Below are positions 47,401 to 59,460 of a stretch of DNA of 64,000 nucleotides, piece after piece; the first letter of the stretch is position 1; each line of letters opens with the position of its first letter. A program made the translations under genes and the position numbers. The notes under the pieces are model-generated. The model saw only the letters and a list, made by a program, of their open reading frames with translations. It had not been told where the DNA came from and did no database searches. Source of the stretch: Cymbidium sinense (Eukaryota; Streptophyta; Magnoliopsida; Asparagales; Orchidaceae); the NCBI GenBank assembly GCA_021442155.1, contig CM038215.1, forward strand, positions 274,763,014-274,827,013. Direction: 5' to 3'.

Positions 47401-48900
47401 CTTAGATCGATGGCGGAGAAAATCCCGCGCCACATGGACACCGAGTCAGATAAGTTTTAAGTAGACAATCCCGCAGTACCATGTGGCGCCAATAAGATTA
47501 AGCTTTAATCAAGCTTAATTAATCATTTTTAATGGATGAAACTTCTAAAAATCATAAAAAATCATAGAGAAATAAAATAAACACAAATAAATACTCATTT
47601 TAAAGGTATTTTAGAGGAGAGTTAATTAAAAATGATCTTAACTTATTTTGAGTAGTGATTAATATTTAATTATAGTTTAATTACAAAAGTTATTAGCTTA
47701 ATTACTTCTTAATTACTTGAGCAATTAATCCCAAATTTTGTGGGTTAATTTAATGGGATGACCTCTTCCACCCATGATTTTATTTGGATTTATTGCTCAC
47801 TAAATTAGGCAAATTGACTGATTAAACCTTAAATATGCTTTTAAGTTAAGTAATGATTAATTAATCCCATGAATAATAATAAATTGGTAATTTAGTTTAT
47901 TAATCATTGTTCAATAATAAGTTAACCAAGGAATAGGGTTGGGACCGCTTTCCCTAAGTTCATTTCACTATTTTTTAGAATGAAATTAATTAAGATTTAA
48001 CTAATTAATTAAATCACTTAATCAAATTGAAATCATAATCACATCATACTGTAATTAATTAAATCATGAGGTAGATCTTTAGGTGTTTAATAACCTAAAG
48101 GAGTTTAATGAAATTAACTATAAGAGTAATTAATTATGTCCCTTAATCTAACTATTAATCATGAGCCAATTAATAGGCCCCTTTTATTTCCTAGGATCAT
48201 TGCAAGTTTATTTTCCATGAATATCATGTTGTCTCATAATTATTTAGTTAATTACTTTAAGGTGACATGTAAGCATAATAAATTCATCTAATTAAGGGTT
48301 CAACTTAATAAACCCAAAAAATCAACTTAATTATATTTCCTTAAATTAAATCAAATCACTAATGTGGAAATGGGTTTAAAAAACAAGTGATGATTTATCT
48401 TTTCCTCTTAAATCAAATCAAATCCATAACTTAATTAATAAAGAAGCTTTGGTTTGCTTTAAATAATCTTATTTGATTTGAATGTCCTTAAGAACTACTT
48501 TGGTTGAATGAATCACATGCTTATATTTGATTGTCCTATTTCCAATCATGTTAAATTTGGTATGTCATTTGAATAAATGCATCCATCTTTTCAAAATCAA
48601 GTAAAATAAAATGGATTTCCTTTATGTAAGCTTACATGTGTTGATTTAATTTATTATATGCATGGCTATTATCACTATTAAATCCAAATGTATTTTTCAA
48701 AAGCTTATAAATGAATAATAATATGTGTTATGATGCAAGTTATAAATACATAAGAAATGCATGTGCTTATAGCTTAAGTGTATGAATGTTGAGTTCTCTT
48801 TTCTCTATTCATGTGTCGATTTATATAAGATTGAATGGTAATGGGTATATAGTCTGGACATCTCGGGAACACGAGGCTTTAGCTAGCCCCTAGGAGGTCA
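44476..48900. repeat. Non-telomeric block L2 (longer copy of L1)
   Basis: About 4.4 kb. From 45,155 on it parallels L1 in the same orientation. The first 680 bp have no counterpart in L1. It includes the TTGACC/CCAAATTG-rich part (45.2-46.3 kb), the GC-richer middle (46.3-47.5 kb) and the TTAATTAA-rich end. A stretch near 48,541-48,680 is longer than or replaced relative to L1, and L1 has extra bases near 21,301-21,320. The open frame 46,636-46,875 on the minus strand is not open in L1 and matches no family I recognise. The end (about 48,900) passes straight into CCCTAAA DNA with no GRP scrap. Confidence 0.75.
44780..45290. repeat. Three imperfect tandem units of about 175 bp at the start of L2
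   Basis: CCCTTCCTAAG begins near 44,780 and 44,956. The following TATGACCTATCC, (A/T)CTTAGCCAAAT or CTTTGCCAAAT, CAATTGATTTTCTCA and ATCATCAAxAC words recur in both and again in a third unit beginning near 45,130. The step is about 165-180 bp. L1 starts inside the third unit (ATGGACATAGCC at 18,289), so L1 lacks the first two. Confidence 0.7.
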
Positions 48901-50985
48901 TTTGATTACCTCACATCCTTAAACACCAAAAACTCTAAACCCTAAACCCTAAAACCTACAATCCTAAATCCTAAACCCTAAACCTTAAACCCTAAACCAT
49001 AAACTCTAAACCCTAAAAATAAAATAAATAAATAAATCTAAGCATAAATAAAATAAAAAATAAATAAAAACCTAAACTAAAACCTAAACCTAAACCTAAA
49101 CCTAAACCTGAAAAAAAAAGAACTAAATAAAAACTAAATAACTAAAAATTGAAACTAAATTTAAAACTAAAATAAACCTAAAAATAAAAAGCATAAATAA
49201 AATAAAAACTAAACATAAAATAAAAATAAAATAAACCTCAAATAAAATAAAATAAAAAATAAATAAAAACCTAAACTTAAAATAAACCTAAAAATAAATA
49301 AAAAATAAAATCTAAACCCTAAACTAAAAAAAACCTAAACCTATAATAAATAAATTATAATAAACATAAACCAAAACTAAATTAAATATAACCTAAAACT
49401 AAACCTAAAATAAACTAAACCTAAACCCTAAACTAAATAAAATAAACTAAACTAAAAATAAACCTAAACCTAAAATAAAACAAAACAAAAAAATAAACCT
49501 AAAATAAAAACCTAAAACCTAAACCTAAAAGAATAAAATAAAAACCTAAACATAAACCTAAAAATAAAACTAAACAAAAAAATAAACATAAACCAAAAAC
49601 CTAAACCTAAAAAAATAAACTAAAATAAAAAACCTAAACTAAAATAAATAATCCTAAAATAAGTAAACTAAACTAAATAAAAATAAAAAAATAAACTAAA
49701 ACAAAATTTAAAAAATAAAAAAATAACTAAATAAACTAAGTAAACTTAAACCTATTAGTTTACTTAATTAAAAAAAACCCTAAACCCTAAACTCTAAATC
49801 CTAAACCCTAAACCCTAAACCCTAAACCCTAAACCTTGATCATACAACCCTAAACCAAAAACACAAAACCCTAAAAAACCTAAATTCCTAAACCTTAAAC
49901 CCTAAACTAACCCTAAACCCAAACCCTAAGCCCTAAAAACCCAAAACCCTAAAGCCTAAAGCCTAAAAACCAAAACCTAAACTAATTTAAACCTAAAAAT
50001 AAAATAATTCATTAAACCTAAACCGAAACCTAAACTTAAAAATAAAATAAATAAATAAACCTAAACCTAATATAATAAAAAATAAAAAAATGAAAACCTA
50101 AACTAAAACCTAAACCTAAACCTAAAAATAAAATAAAATAAATTAAACTAAAATAAAATAAATAAAACCTAAACTAAACTAAAGAAAATAAAATAAACCT
50201 AAGAATAAAAACTTAAATAAAATAAAAACTAAATGTAAAATAAAAATAAAATAAACCTAAAATATAATATAATAAAAATCAAATAAAAACCTAAATTTAA
50301 AAAATAAATAAAAAATAAAACCAAAACCCAAAACTAAAAAAAACCTAAACTTAAAATAAAAATAAAATAAGCTTAAACCTAAACTAAAATAAATTAATCT
50401 AAAATAAGTAAAACCTAAATCTAAACTAAATAATATAAAATAAACTAAAAATAAACTAAAAAAATGAAACCTTTAAAATAAACCTAAAAACATGTGAAAC
50501 CTAAACCTAAAAAAATAAAATAAAAACCTAAACCTAAACCTAAAAAATAAACTAAATAAGAAACTTAAAATGAAATAAATAAACCTAAGACACATAAAAA
50601 AACTAAATAAAAATAAAAAATAAAAAAATTTAAAATGAATATAAAATAAAGTGAATAATCTAAATAAACATAAACCTACCAGTTTACTTAATTTTAAATA
50701 AAAAAATAACATAGACCCTAAACCATAAAGCTACATCCATAAACATTAAACCCTAAACTGCAAACCCTAAAATATCTGAAACCCTAAACCCTAAACCTTA
50801 AGCCCTAACCCTAAACCCTAAACCCTAAAAGCATAAACACTAAAACCCAAAATTAAACCCTAAACCCTAAACCCTAAACCCTGAACCCTAACCCTAAACC
50901 CTAAACCCTAAACCCCAAATCCTAAACCAAAACCTAAAGCAACTAAATAAATTTAAAAAGTAAACCTAAACTAAAACCTTAACTC

Positions 50986-51464
50986 TAAGAATGGTTAGAA
51001 CCTTGATGGAAAGAACATCACTATCAACCAAGCTCAGTCTAGATCCGGCGGTGGAGCAAGGCTGCAATTTTGCAATGGTGGTGGGGAATCGAGGTCGGTC
51101 GATATGGAGGTGGTGGTTGTAGTAGTAGTGGTTATGGAGGCGGGAGGAGAGACGGAGGTTACAACTGTGGTGGTGGCAAAGGGAGAGATCGGGGATATGA
51201 TGGTGGATCCTACTATTTGAGAGGTCGGGGTGGTTCTGTTGGGAACTGGAGAAAATGAAGAACGATTGATCCGATCTGCTATTTATTGAACTGTGTCTTT
51301 ACAATAGAGATAGTTCTAGTTATCTAGGGTTTTTGATTTCCTCTATGCGTGCTCTTTTTTATCTATGTTGTCGCTTATGTCATAAAAAACTTGGTGTGTT
51401 ACTTAATTTATGAAATTGAAAAGAAGAAAGGTTAAATATGAATTTTTTCTCTATTAAAAAAAAA
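50986..51464 (+). pseudogene. GR-RBP 3'-end cassette, copy I
   Basis: Starts at AAGAATGG after a CCTAAA/CTCTAAG stretch. The RRM end reads NG, stop, NLDGKNITINQAQSRSGGG; the Gln codon (CAA) is intact here, unlike copies A, C and H. After a frameshift the segment 51,070-51,258 stays open for 62 codons and decodes RYGGGGCSSSGYGGGRRD, GGYNCGGGKGRDRGYDGGS and RGRGGSVGNWRK with TGA at 51,256-51,258: a complete Gly-rich tail. The 3' UTR and an A tail (51,456-51,464) follow. It lies about 300 bp after an anchor and a CCCTAAA block, the usual place for a cassette. Confidence 0.85.
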
Positions 51465-52539
51465 TAAAAACCCTAAACCCTAAACCAAAACTTGAACCTT
51501 AGACCTAAAACCTAAACCCTAAACCCTAAACCCTAAACCCTAAAATCCTAAATCATAAACCCTAAACCCTAAACTCTAAATCAAAAAAAAAACAAAACCT
51601 CAAACCCTAAAAATCTAAAATGCTAAACCTAAACTAAATCTAAAAATGAAATAAATAAAAAAACTTAAACCAAAATATAATAAAAAATAAAATAAATAAA
51701 AACATAAACTAAAACTTAAACCCAAACCTAAACCTAAAAAGAAAATAAAATAAGAAATAAAAAATAAACTAAAATAAAATAAATAAAAACCTAAAGTAAA
51801 CTAGAAAATAAAAAACATAAATAAGATTAAAACTAAACTTAAAATAAAAATAAAATAAACCTAAAATAAAATAAAATAAAAACTAAATAAAAACCTAAAC
51901 CTAAATAGAAACATCAAAATAAAACATCAAAATGAATAAAAAGTAAAACCAAAACCCTAAACTAAAAAAAAAGCTAAACATAAAATAATAATAAAATTAA
52001 ATTAAATCTACACTAAAATAAACTAAATTAAAATAAATAAAGCCTAAACTAAAATAAAATAAACTAAGCCTAAACTAACTAAAATAAAATAAACTAAAAA
52101 TAAACCTAAACCTAAACTAAAAAATAACACCTAAAAATAAACAAAAAATAAAAACCTAAAACCTAAACCTAAAAAAAAAATAAAATAAAATAAAAACCTA
52201 AACCTAAACATAAAAATAAAAAATAAAACCTAAACCTAAAAGATAAAATAAAAATAAAACTAAATTAAAAAATAAACTTAAGCCTAAAAAATAAAGTAAA
52301 ATAAAAAACCTAAACTAAAATAAATAAACCTAAAATAAATAAACTAAACTAAATAAAAATAAAAATAAACCTAAATCAAAATAAATAAAATAAAATAAAC
52401 TAAAATAAATAAAAAATAAACTAAATAAACGTAAACCTACCAGTTTGCTTAATTCAAAATAAATAAATAAAATAAATAAATAAAACCCTAACCCAAAACC
52501 CTAAACCATAAAACTAACCCTAAACCTTAAACTCTAAAC

Positions 52540-52900
52540 CCTGAACTTACAACCTACAACCTACAACCCTCCACACTAAACCCCAAACCCAAAACCATAA
52601 ACTAACCCAAATCTTAAACTCACCACTAAACCATAACCCTAACCTCCTGACCCTCCCCAAACCCTACCACCATAAACTAAACCTAAACTCTAAAAACCTG
52701 ACTTTAAACAAACTTACCCACAAACCTAACCACTCCTAAACCTCACTAAACCCTACCTAACCCTAAACCTTAAACCCTAAATCTTAAATCCTAAACTAAC
52801 CCACCCTAACCCCTAAGCCTCCCTAAACCCTAAAAACCCTAAACCTTAAACCCTAAACCTAAACCATAACCATAAATCCTAAACCTACCCTCTAAAAAAC
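52540..52900. other. Irregular variant island in the CCCTAAA-like array
   Basis: CCCTAAA rhythm broken by CCTGACCCTCCCC, ACTCACCACTAAACC and TACAACCTACAACC-type words. No gene or RNA feature is seen. It is possibly diverged satellite or sequencing error. Confidence 0.45.
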
Positions 52901-53653
52901 CTAAAAACATAAATCTAAAATAATTAAAACCTAAAATAAAATAAATAAATAAACCTAAACCTAAATAAAAGAAAATAAAATAAAAACCTAATCTAAAACC
53001 TAAACATAAAACAAAAAATTAAAAAAATAAGCTAAAATAAAATAAATAATAACCTAAATAAAACTAAAAAAATAAAATAAACTTAAGAATAACAAACCTA
53101 AATAAAATAAAATAAAAACATAAACTAAAAATAAAATTTACCTAAAATAAAATAAAATAAAAACTAAATAAAAACCTAAACCTAAAAACTAAATCTAAAA
53201 ATAAATTAAAATAAAACCTAAACCCTAAACTAAAAAAAAACCTAAGCCTAAAATAAAATAAAAAATAAAACAAAATAAAACTAAACATAAACTAAAATAA
53301 AATAAACTAAAATAAATAAAAGCTAAACCTAAACCTAAAATAAACCTAAACTAAATAAAATAAAATAAACTAAAAAATAAACCAAAACCTAAACTAAAAA
53401 ATAAAATATAAAAATACACCTAAAATAAAAACCTAAAACATGAACCTAAAAATATAAAATAAAAACCTAATCCTAAATCAAAAATAAAAAATAAAACCTA
53501 AACCTAAAAAGTAAAATATAAATAAAACTCAACTAAAAAATAAATCTAAACCAAAATAGACAAACCAATAATAAATAAACTAAACTAAATAGAAATAAAA
53601 AGTAAACATAAAAAAATAAACTAAAATAAAGAAAAAATAAACTATATAAACAA

Positions 53654-53696
53654 TAGAAGAAATGTTGAATTTGAATTTGTTCTATGTTAAAAAAAT
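53654..53696 (+). repeat. GR-RBP 3' UTR tail scrap
   Basis: Last 43 bp or so of the GRP cassette (AGAAGAAATGTTGAATTTGA, then TTGTTC and an A run), joined on its left to AAACTATATAAACAAT, the end of an AAATAAA block with no anchor between, as at 25,146 and 26,578. Confidence 0.8.
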
Positions 53697-55929
53697 CAAA
53701 AACCCTAAACTCTAAACTAAAATGTTAACTCTAAATCTAAAACCTAAACCCTAAACCCTAAACCCTAAGCCCTAAACCCTAGACCCTAAAACCCTAATTT
53801 CTAAACCCTAGTCCATAAAACTTAAACACTAAACCCTAAACCCTGAACCAAAAAAAAATAAATCCCTAAACCCTAAACCCCTAATCCTAACCTCTAAACC
53901 CGAAACCTTAAACCATAAAAAGCTAAAAACATAAGCCTAAACTAAAAAAAGACCTTAAAATAAAATAATTAAAAAAATATAAACCAAAATAAAATAATAA
54001 AATAAAATAAAATAAAAACATAAACTAAAACCTAAATATAAACATAAACCTAAAAAGAAAAAAAAATAAAAAATAAATACTAAATAAAATAAAATAAATA
54101 AAAACTGAAACTAAATTAAAAAATAGAAAACCTAAATAAAATAAAAACTAAACATAAAATAAAAATAAAATAAACATAAAATAAAATAAACTAAAAACTA
54201 AATGAAAACCTAAATTTAAACAATAAACATAAAAATATAACCTACAAATAAATAAAAAATAAAACCTAAACCCTAAACTAAAAAAAAACCAAACCTAAAA
54301 TAAAAATAAAATAAATCTAAACCTACACTAAAATAAATTAAACTAAAATAAATAAAACCTAAACCTAAACCAATGATAAACTGAACTGAAACTTAAACCA
54401 AAACTAAATAGAATAAAATAAACTAAAAATAAACATAAACCTAAATTAAAAAAGAAAACATAAAAGCTTAACCTAACAATAATAAATTTAAAACCTAAAC
54501 CTAAAGCTAGATATAAAAAATAAACTTAAAAACCCTAAACTTTAAACCCTAAACCCTAAACCCTAAACCCTAAACCCTAAATCCTAAACCATAAAACCTA
54601 CAACCCTACAACCCTAAACCTTAAACCCTAGATCGTAAACCCTAAAACTTAAACCTAAAAAAATAAAACAAAAACATAAACCTAAACCTAAAGAATAAAA
54701 TAAAATAAAATTAAACTAAAAAATAAACTTTAACCTAAACCTAAACCTAAACCTAAAAAATAAACTAAAATAAAAATCTAAACTAAAAATAAATAAACAT
54801 AAAATAAATTAAATAAACTAAATAAAAATAAAAAATAAAATGAACTAAATAAACCTAAACCTATGAGTTTACTTAATTTAAAAAAAATAAATAAATTAAA
54901 AATTAAAAAAAATCACTAACCCTATACCCTATAACTATTCCTAAACCCTAAACTCTGAACCCTAAACTTTCAACCCAAAACCCTAAAACCCTAAACACAA
55001 AACCCAAAACCGTAAACACTAAACCTAAACCCTGAACCCTAAACCATAAATCATAGACCCTAAAAACTAAAAACCCTAAACATAAACTAAATAAAGCCTA
55101 AAAATAAAATAAATAAAAAATAACAACCTAAATAAAATAAAAAAATAAAAAACATAAAAACCCAAACTAAAACCCAAACCTAAACCTAAACTTAAAAATA
55201 AAACAAAATAAAAAATAAAATAAACCTAAAAATAAATAAACATAAAAATAAAAAACCAAAATAAAATAAAAACTAAACGTAAAATAAAAATAAAATAAAC
55301 TTCAAATGAGATAAAATAAAATAAAATAAAACCTAAACCAAAAAAAATAAAACTAAAATAAATTAAAAAAAAAAGCACAAACCACTAAAAAACTAAACCT
55401 AAAATAAACAAAATAAAATAATCCTAAAACTAAAATAAAATAAATTAAATTAAAATAGATTAAATCTAAACCTAAACCTAAACCCCAAACTAAATTAATT
55501 AAAATATACTAAAAATAAACCTATACGTAAAGTAAAACATAATACTAAAAAATAAACTTAAAATGGAAACCTAAAACCTAAACTTAATATTAAAAAATAA
55601 AACCTAAACCTAAAAAATAAAATAAAAATTAAACTAAACTAAAAAAATCAACATAAACCTAAAGTCAAACCAAGAAAATAAACTAAAATAAAAAACCTAA
55701 ACAAAAAAATAAACTAAAATAAAGAACCTAAATAAAAATAAATAAACCTAAAGTAAATCAACTAAACTAAATAAAATATTAAATGCACATAAAAATAAAA
55801 TAAAAAAATAAATAAAAATAAACTAAATAAACCTAAACCTACCGGTTTACTTAATTAAAAGAAAACTCCTAAACCCTAAACCCCAAACCTTAAAACCTAA
55901 ATCCTAAACCTTAAACCCTAAACCCTAAA

Positions 55930-56180
55930 TCCTAAAACTAACCTACACACCCTAAAAAACCATGGACCCAAACCTGACCTCCACCCACCTGGGCCCACAA
56001 CCCAAACCCTCCACCCACCTAAACTAATCCAACCACAGCAAACACTAAACTTGAATACTAAACCATAAACTAACCTAAACCCTAAGCTGGGCCTAAACTG
56101 ACCTAAACCCTGACCCACCCAACCTACCCCTAAACCTAAACCCTGATCATCCTAACCTTGCAGAAACCCTCCCTAAATCC
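55930..56180. other. GC-richer variant island in the CCCTAAA-like array
   Basis: Contains CCTGACCTCCACCCACCTGG, GGGCCCACAACCC and CCCACCCAACC words inside otherwise normal array. A minus-strand open frame (55,918-56,118) is created here but has no recognisable domain. The mix of CCTGG, CCTGACC and CCACC words replacing CCCTAAA is shared with the 59.2-kb island. Confidence 0.5.
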
Positions 56181-59100
56181 TAAACCCTAAACCCTAAACA
56201 CTAAACATAAAAAACCAAAAACCCTAAAAAGCTAAAAAGCTAAACATAAACTAAATAAAACCTAAAAAAATAAATAAATAAATCTAAATCAAAATAAAAT
56301 AAAAAATAAAATAAAATAAAATAAAACATAAATTCAAACTTAATCCTAAACCTAAACCTAAACCTAAAGCTAAACCTAAAAAGAAAATAAAATAAAAAAT
56401 CAAAACTAAAGTAAAATAAAATCAATAATAATCTAAACTAAATTAAAAAATAAAAAACCTAAATAAACTTAAAAACTAAAACAAAAATAAAAATAAAATA
56501 AAATAAAAAATAAATAAAAATCTAAGCCTAAACAACAAACCTAAAATTAAATAAAAAATAAAATGTAAACCCTAAACTAAAAAAACCTAAACCTAAAATA
56601 AAAATAAAATAAACCTAAAACTATACTAAAATAAACTAAACTAGAATAAATAAAACATAAACCAAAACCTAAAATAAACTAAACCTAAACCTAAACTAAA
56701 TAAAATAAAATAAACTAAAAATAAACCTAAACCTAAACTAAAAAAGAAAACCTAAATGAAACTTAAAATAAAAACCTAAAACCTAAACCTAAAAAATTAA
56801 TATGAAAACATAAACCTAAACCTAAAAATTAAATTTAGAATAAAACTAAACTAAAAAATAAACCTAAACCTAAACCTAAACATAAAAAAATAAACTAAAA
56901 TAAAAAACCTAAACTAAAATAAATAAACCTAAAATAAATAAAGAAAGCTAAATAAATATAAAAATAAACAAAAAAAATAAAAACAAAAAAAACTAAAATA
57001 AATAAAAAATAAACTAAATAAACCTAAACTTATAAGTTTACTTAATTTAAATAAATAAAAAAATGAAAAATATATAAAAATTCTTAAAAATAAACTCTAT
57101 CCCTAAACCCTAAAATAATCCCTAAACCCTAAAAGCTAAATCCTAAACCTACAACCCTAAGCCATAAACCCTAAACCCTAAAACCCTAAACCCTAAACCC
57201 TAAACCCTAAACCCTAAAACCTACAACCCTATACCCTAAACCCCAAACCCTAAACCCTAAACCCTAAACCCTAAACCCTAAACCATAAAAACTTAAAAAC
57301 CTATACCTAAATTAATTACAACCTAAAAATAAAATAAATAAAAAACTATACCTAAAATAAATAAATAAAATAAAATAAAATTGTTAAACCTAAACTTAAA
57401 AATAAAATAAAATAAAGAATAAATAGTGAAAATAAATAAAATAAATAAAAACCTAAACTAAACTAAAAGATATAATAAACCTAAAAATAAAAAACATAAA
57501 TAAAATAATAACTAAATGTAAAATAAAAATAAAATAAACCTAAAACAAAATAAAATAAAAATGAAATAAAATCCTAAGCCAAAAAAATAAACCTAAAAAT
57601 AAAACCTAAAAATAAATAAAAATTAAAACCTAAACCCTAAACAAAAAAATAAACCTAAACCTAAATTAAAAAAACTAAAGTAAAATAAATAAAACCTAAC
57701 CCTAAACCTAAAATAAACTAAACTTAAACCCTAAACTAGATAAAATATAATAACCAAAATATAAACCTATTCTTAAACTAAAAAAAAAAACCTAAAATGA
57801 ACCTAAAATCAAAACCTAAAACCTAAACCTAAATAAATAAAATAAAAAGCTAAACCTAAAAAAATAAATAAAACCTAAACCAAAAAAAATAAAATAAAAA
57901 TAAAACTAAACTAAAAGAAAAACATAAACCTAAACCTAAACCAAAAAAATAAACTAAAATAAAAAGTCTAAACTAAAATAAAAAACCTAAAAAAGTTAAA
58001 CAAAACTAAATAAAAATTAAAAAGAAACCTAAATAAAATAAAAAATAAAATAAACTAAAATTAATAAAAAACTAAATAAACTTAAACTTGCCGATTTACT
58101 TAATTTAAAAGAAAAAAAAACCCTAAAACTTAACCTTAAACCCTAAGCCTTAAATCTTAAGCCATAAACCCTAAACCCTAAACCCTAAAATGAACCCTAA
58201 ACCCTAAACCCTAAACCTCCAAGCCTAAACTTACAACCATAAACCCAAAACTCTAAACCCTAAACCTAAAACATAAACTAACACTAAACCCTAAACACTA
58301 AACCCAAAAACCTAAACCCTATGCCATAAACCATAGACCCTAAAAACTTAAAAACCTAAACCAATACTAAATAAAACCTAAAAATAAAATAAGAAAAATA
58401 AAAACATGAACCTAAATAAAATAATAAAATAGAAAAAATAAAAACCTAAAAAATATAATAAAATAAAAAATAAAAACTAAAGTCAAATAAAATAAATAGA
58501 AACCTAAACTAAACTAAAAAATAAAATAAACCTAAAAATAAAAAACCTAAATATAATAAAAACTAAACATAAAATAAACCTTAAAAAACCTAAACATAAA
58601 AAATAAACCTAAAAATAAATAAAAAAACTTAAACCCAAAACTAAAAAAAAAATCCAAAACCTAAAATAAACAAAATAAATAAACCTAAACTTAAACTAAA
58701 ATAAACTAAAGTAAAATAAATAAAATCTAAACCTAAACCTAAAATAAACTAAACCTAAACTCGAAACTAAATAAAATAAAATATACTAAAAGTAGACCTA
58801 TACTTAAACGAAAAAAAAACTTAAAATGAAAACCTAAAACCTAAACCAATAAATAAAAAATAAAACCTAAACCTAAAAAATAAAATAAAAATAAACTAAA
58901 CAGAAAAGTAAAAATAAACCTAAACCTAAACCAAGAAAATAAACTAAAATAAAAAACTAAACCAAAAAAAAATAAACTAAAATAAATAAACCTAAAATAA
59001 ATAAACTAAACTAAATAAATTTAAAAAATAAACCTAAATAAAAATAAAAAATAAAACAAACTAAAATAAATAAAAAATAAACTAAATAAAACTAAACCTA

Positions 59101-59204
59101 TCGGTTTACTTTATTAAAAAAATAACTCCTAAACCATAAACCCCAAAAACCCTAAACCCAAACCCTAAACCCTAAATACTAAACCTTAAACCCTAAGACC
59201 TTAC

Positions 59205-59460
59205 AACTCTTAAACCTCTGATCCTCTAAACTGACCCTGACCTTCCCTAAACCCCCCTCCCTAAACCTGGGCCTCTAAACCTACCCTAAACCCCAGCCCC
59301 ACACTACCTGACCCTAGCCAAACAAAACCTGAAACTACCACCATGACCCAAACCCCAAACCTAATCCTGGGCTTTGACCTGATCCGGGACTTGATGCTAC
59401 CACCCAAATCCTACAAGGCTCTAAACCCAACCTAAACACTATAAAAAATCCATAAACCAC
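59205..59460. other. GC-richer variant island in the CCCTAAA-like array
   Basis: The strongest departure from the repeat: CCTGACCTTCCC, CCTGGGCCTC, CCAGCCCCACACTACCTGACC, CCTGATCCGGGACTTGATGC. It sits just after an anchor, where a clean CCCTAAA block is expected. No open frame or RNA feature is recognised. Confidence 0.5.

Noticed and set aside
55918..56118. Open frame of 66 codons over a GC-richer island
   Set aside because: Produced by irregular array sequence; no domain, and the underlying bases may be miscalled.
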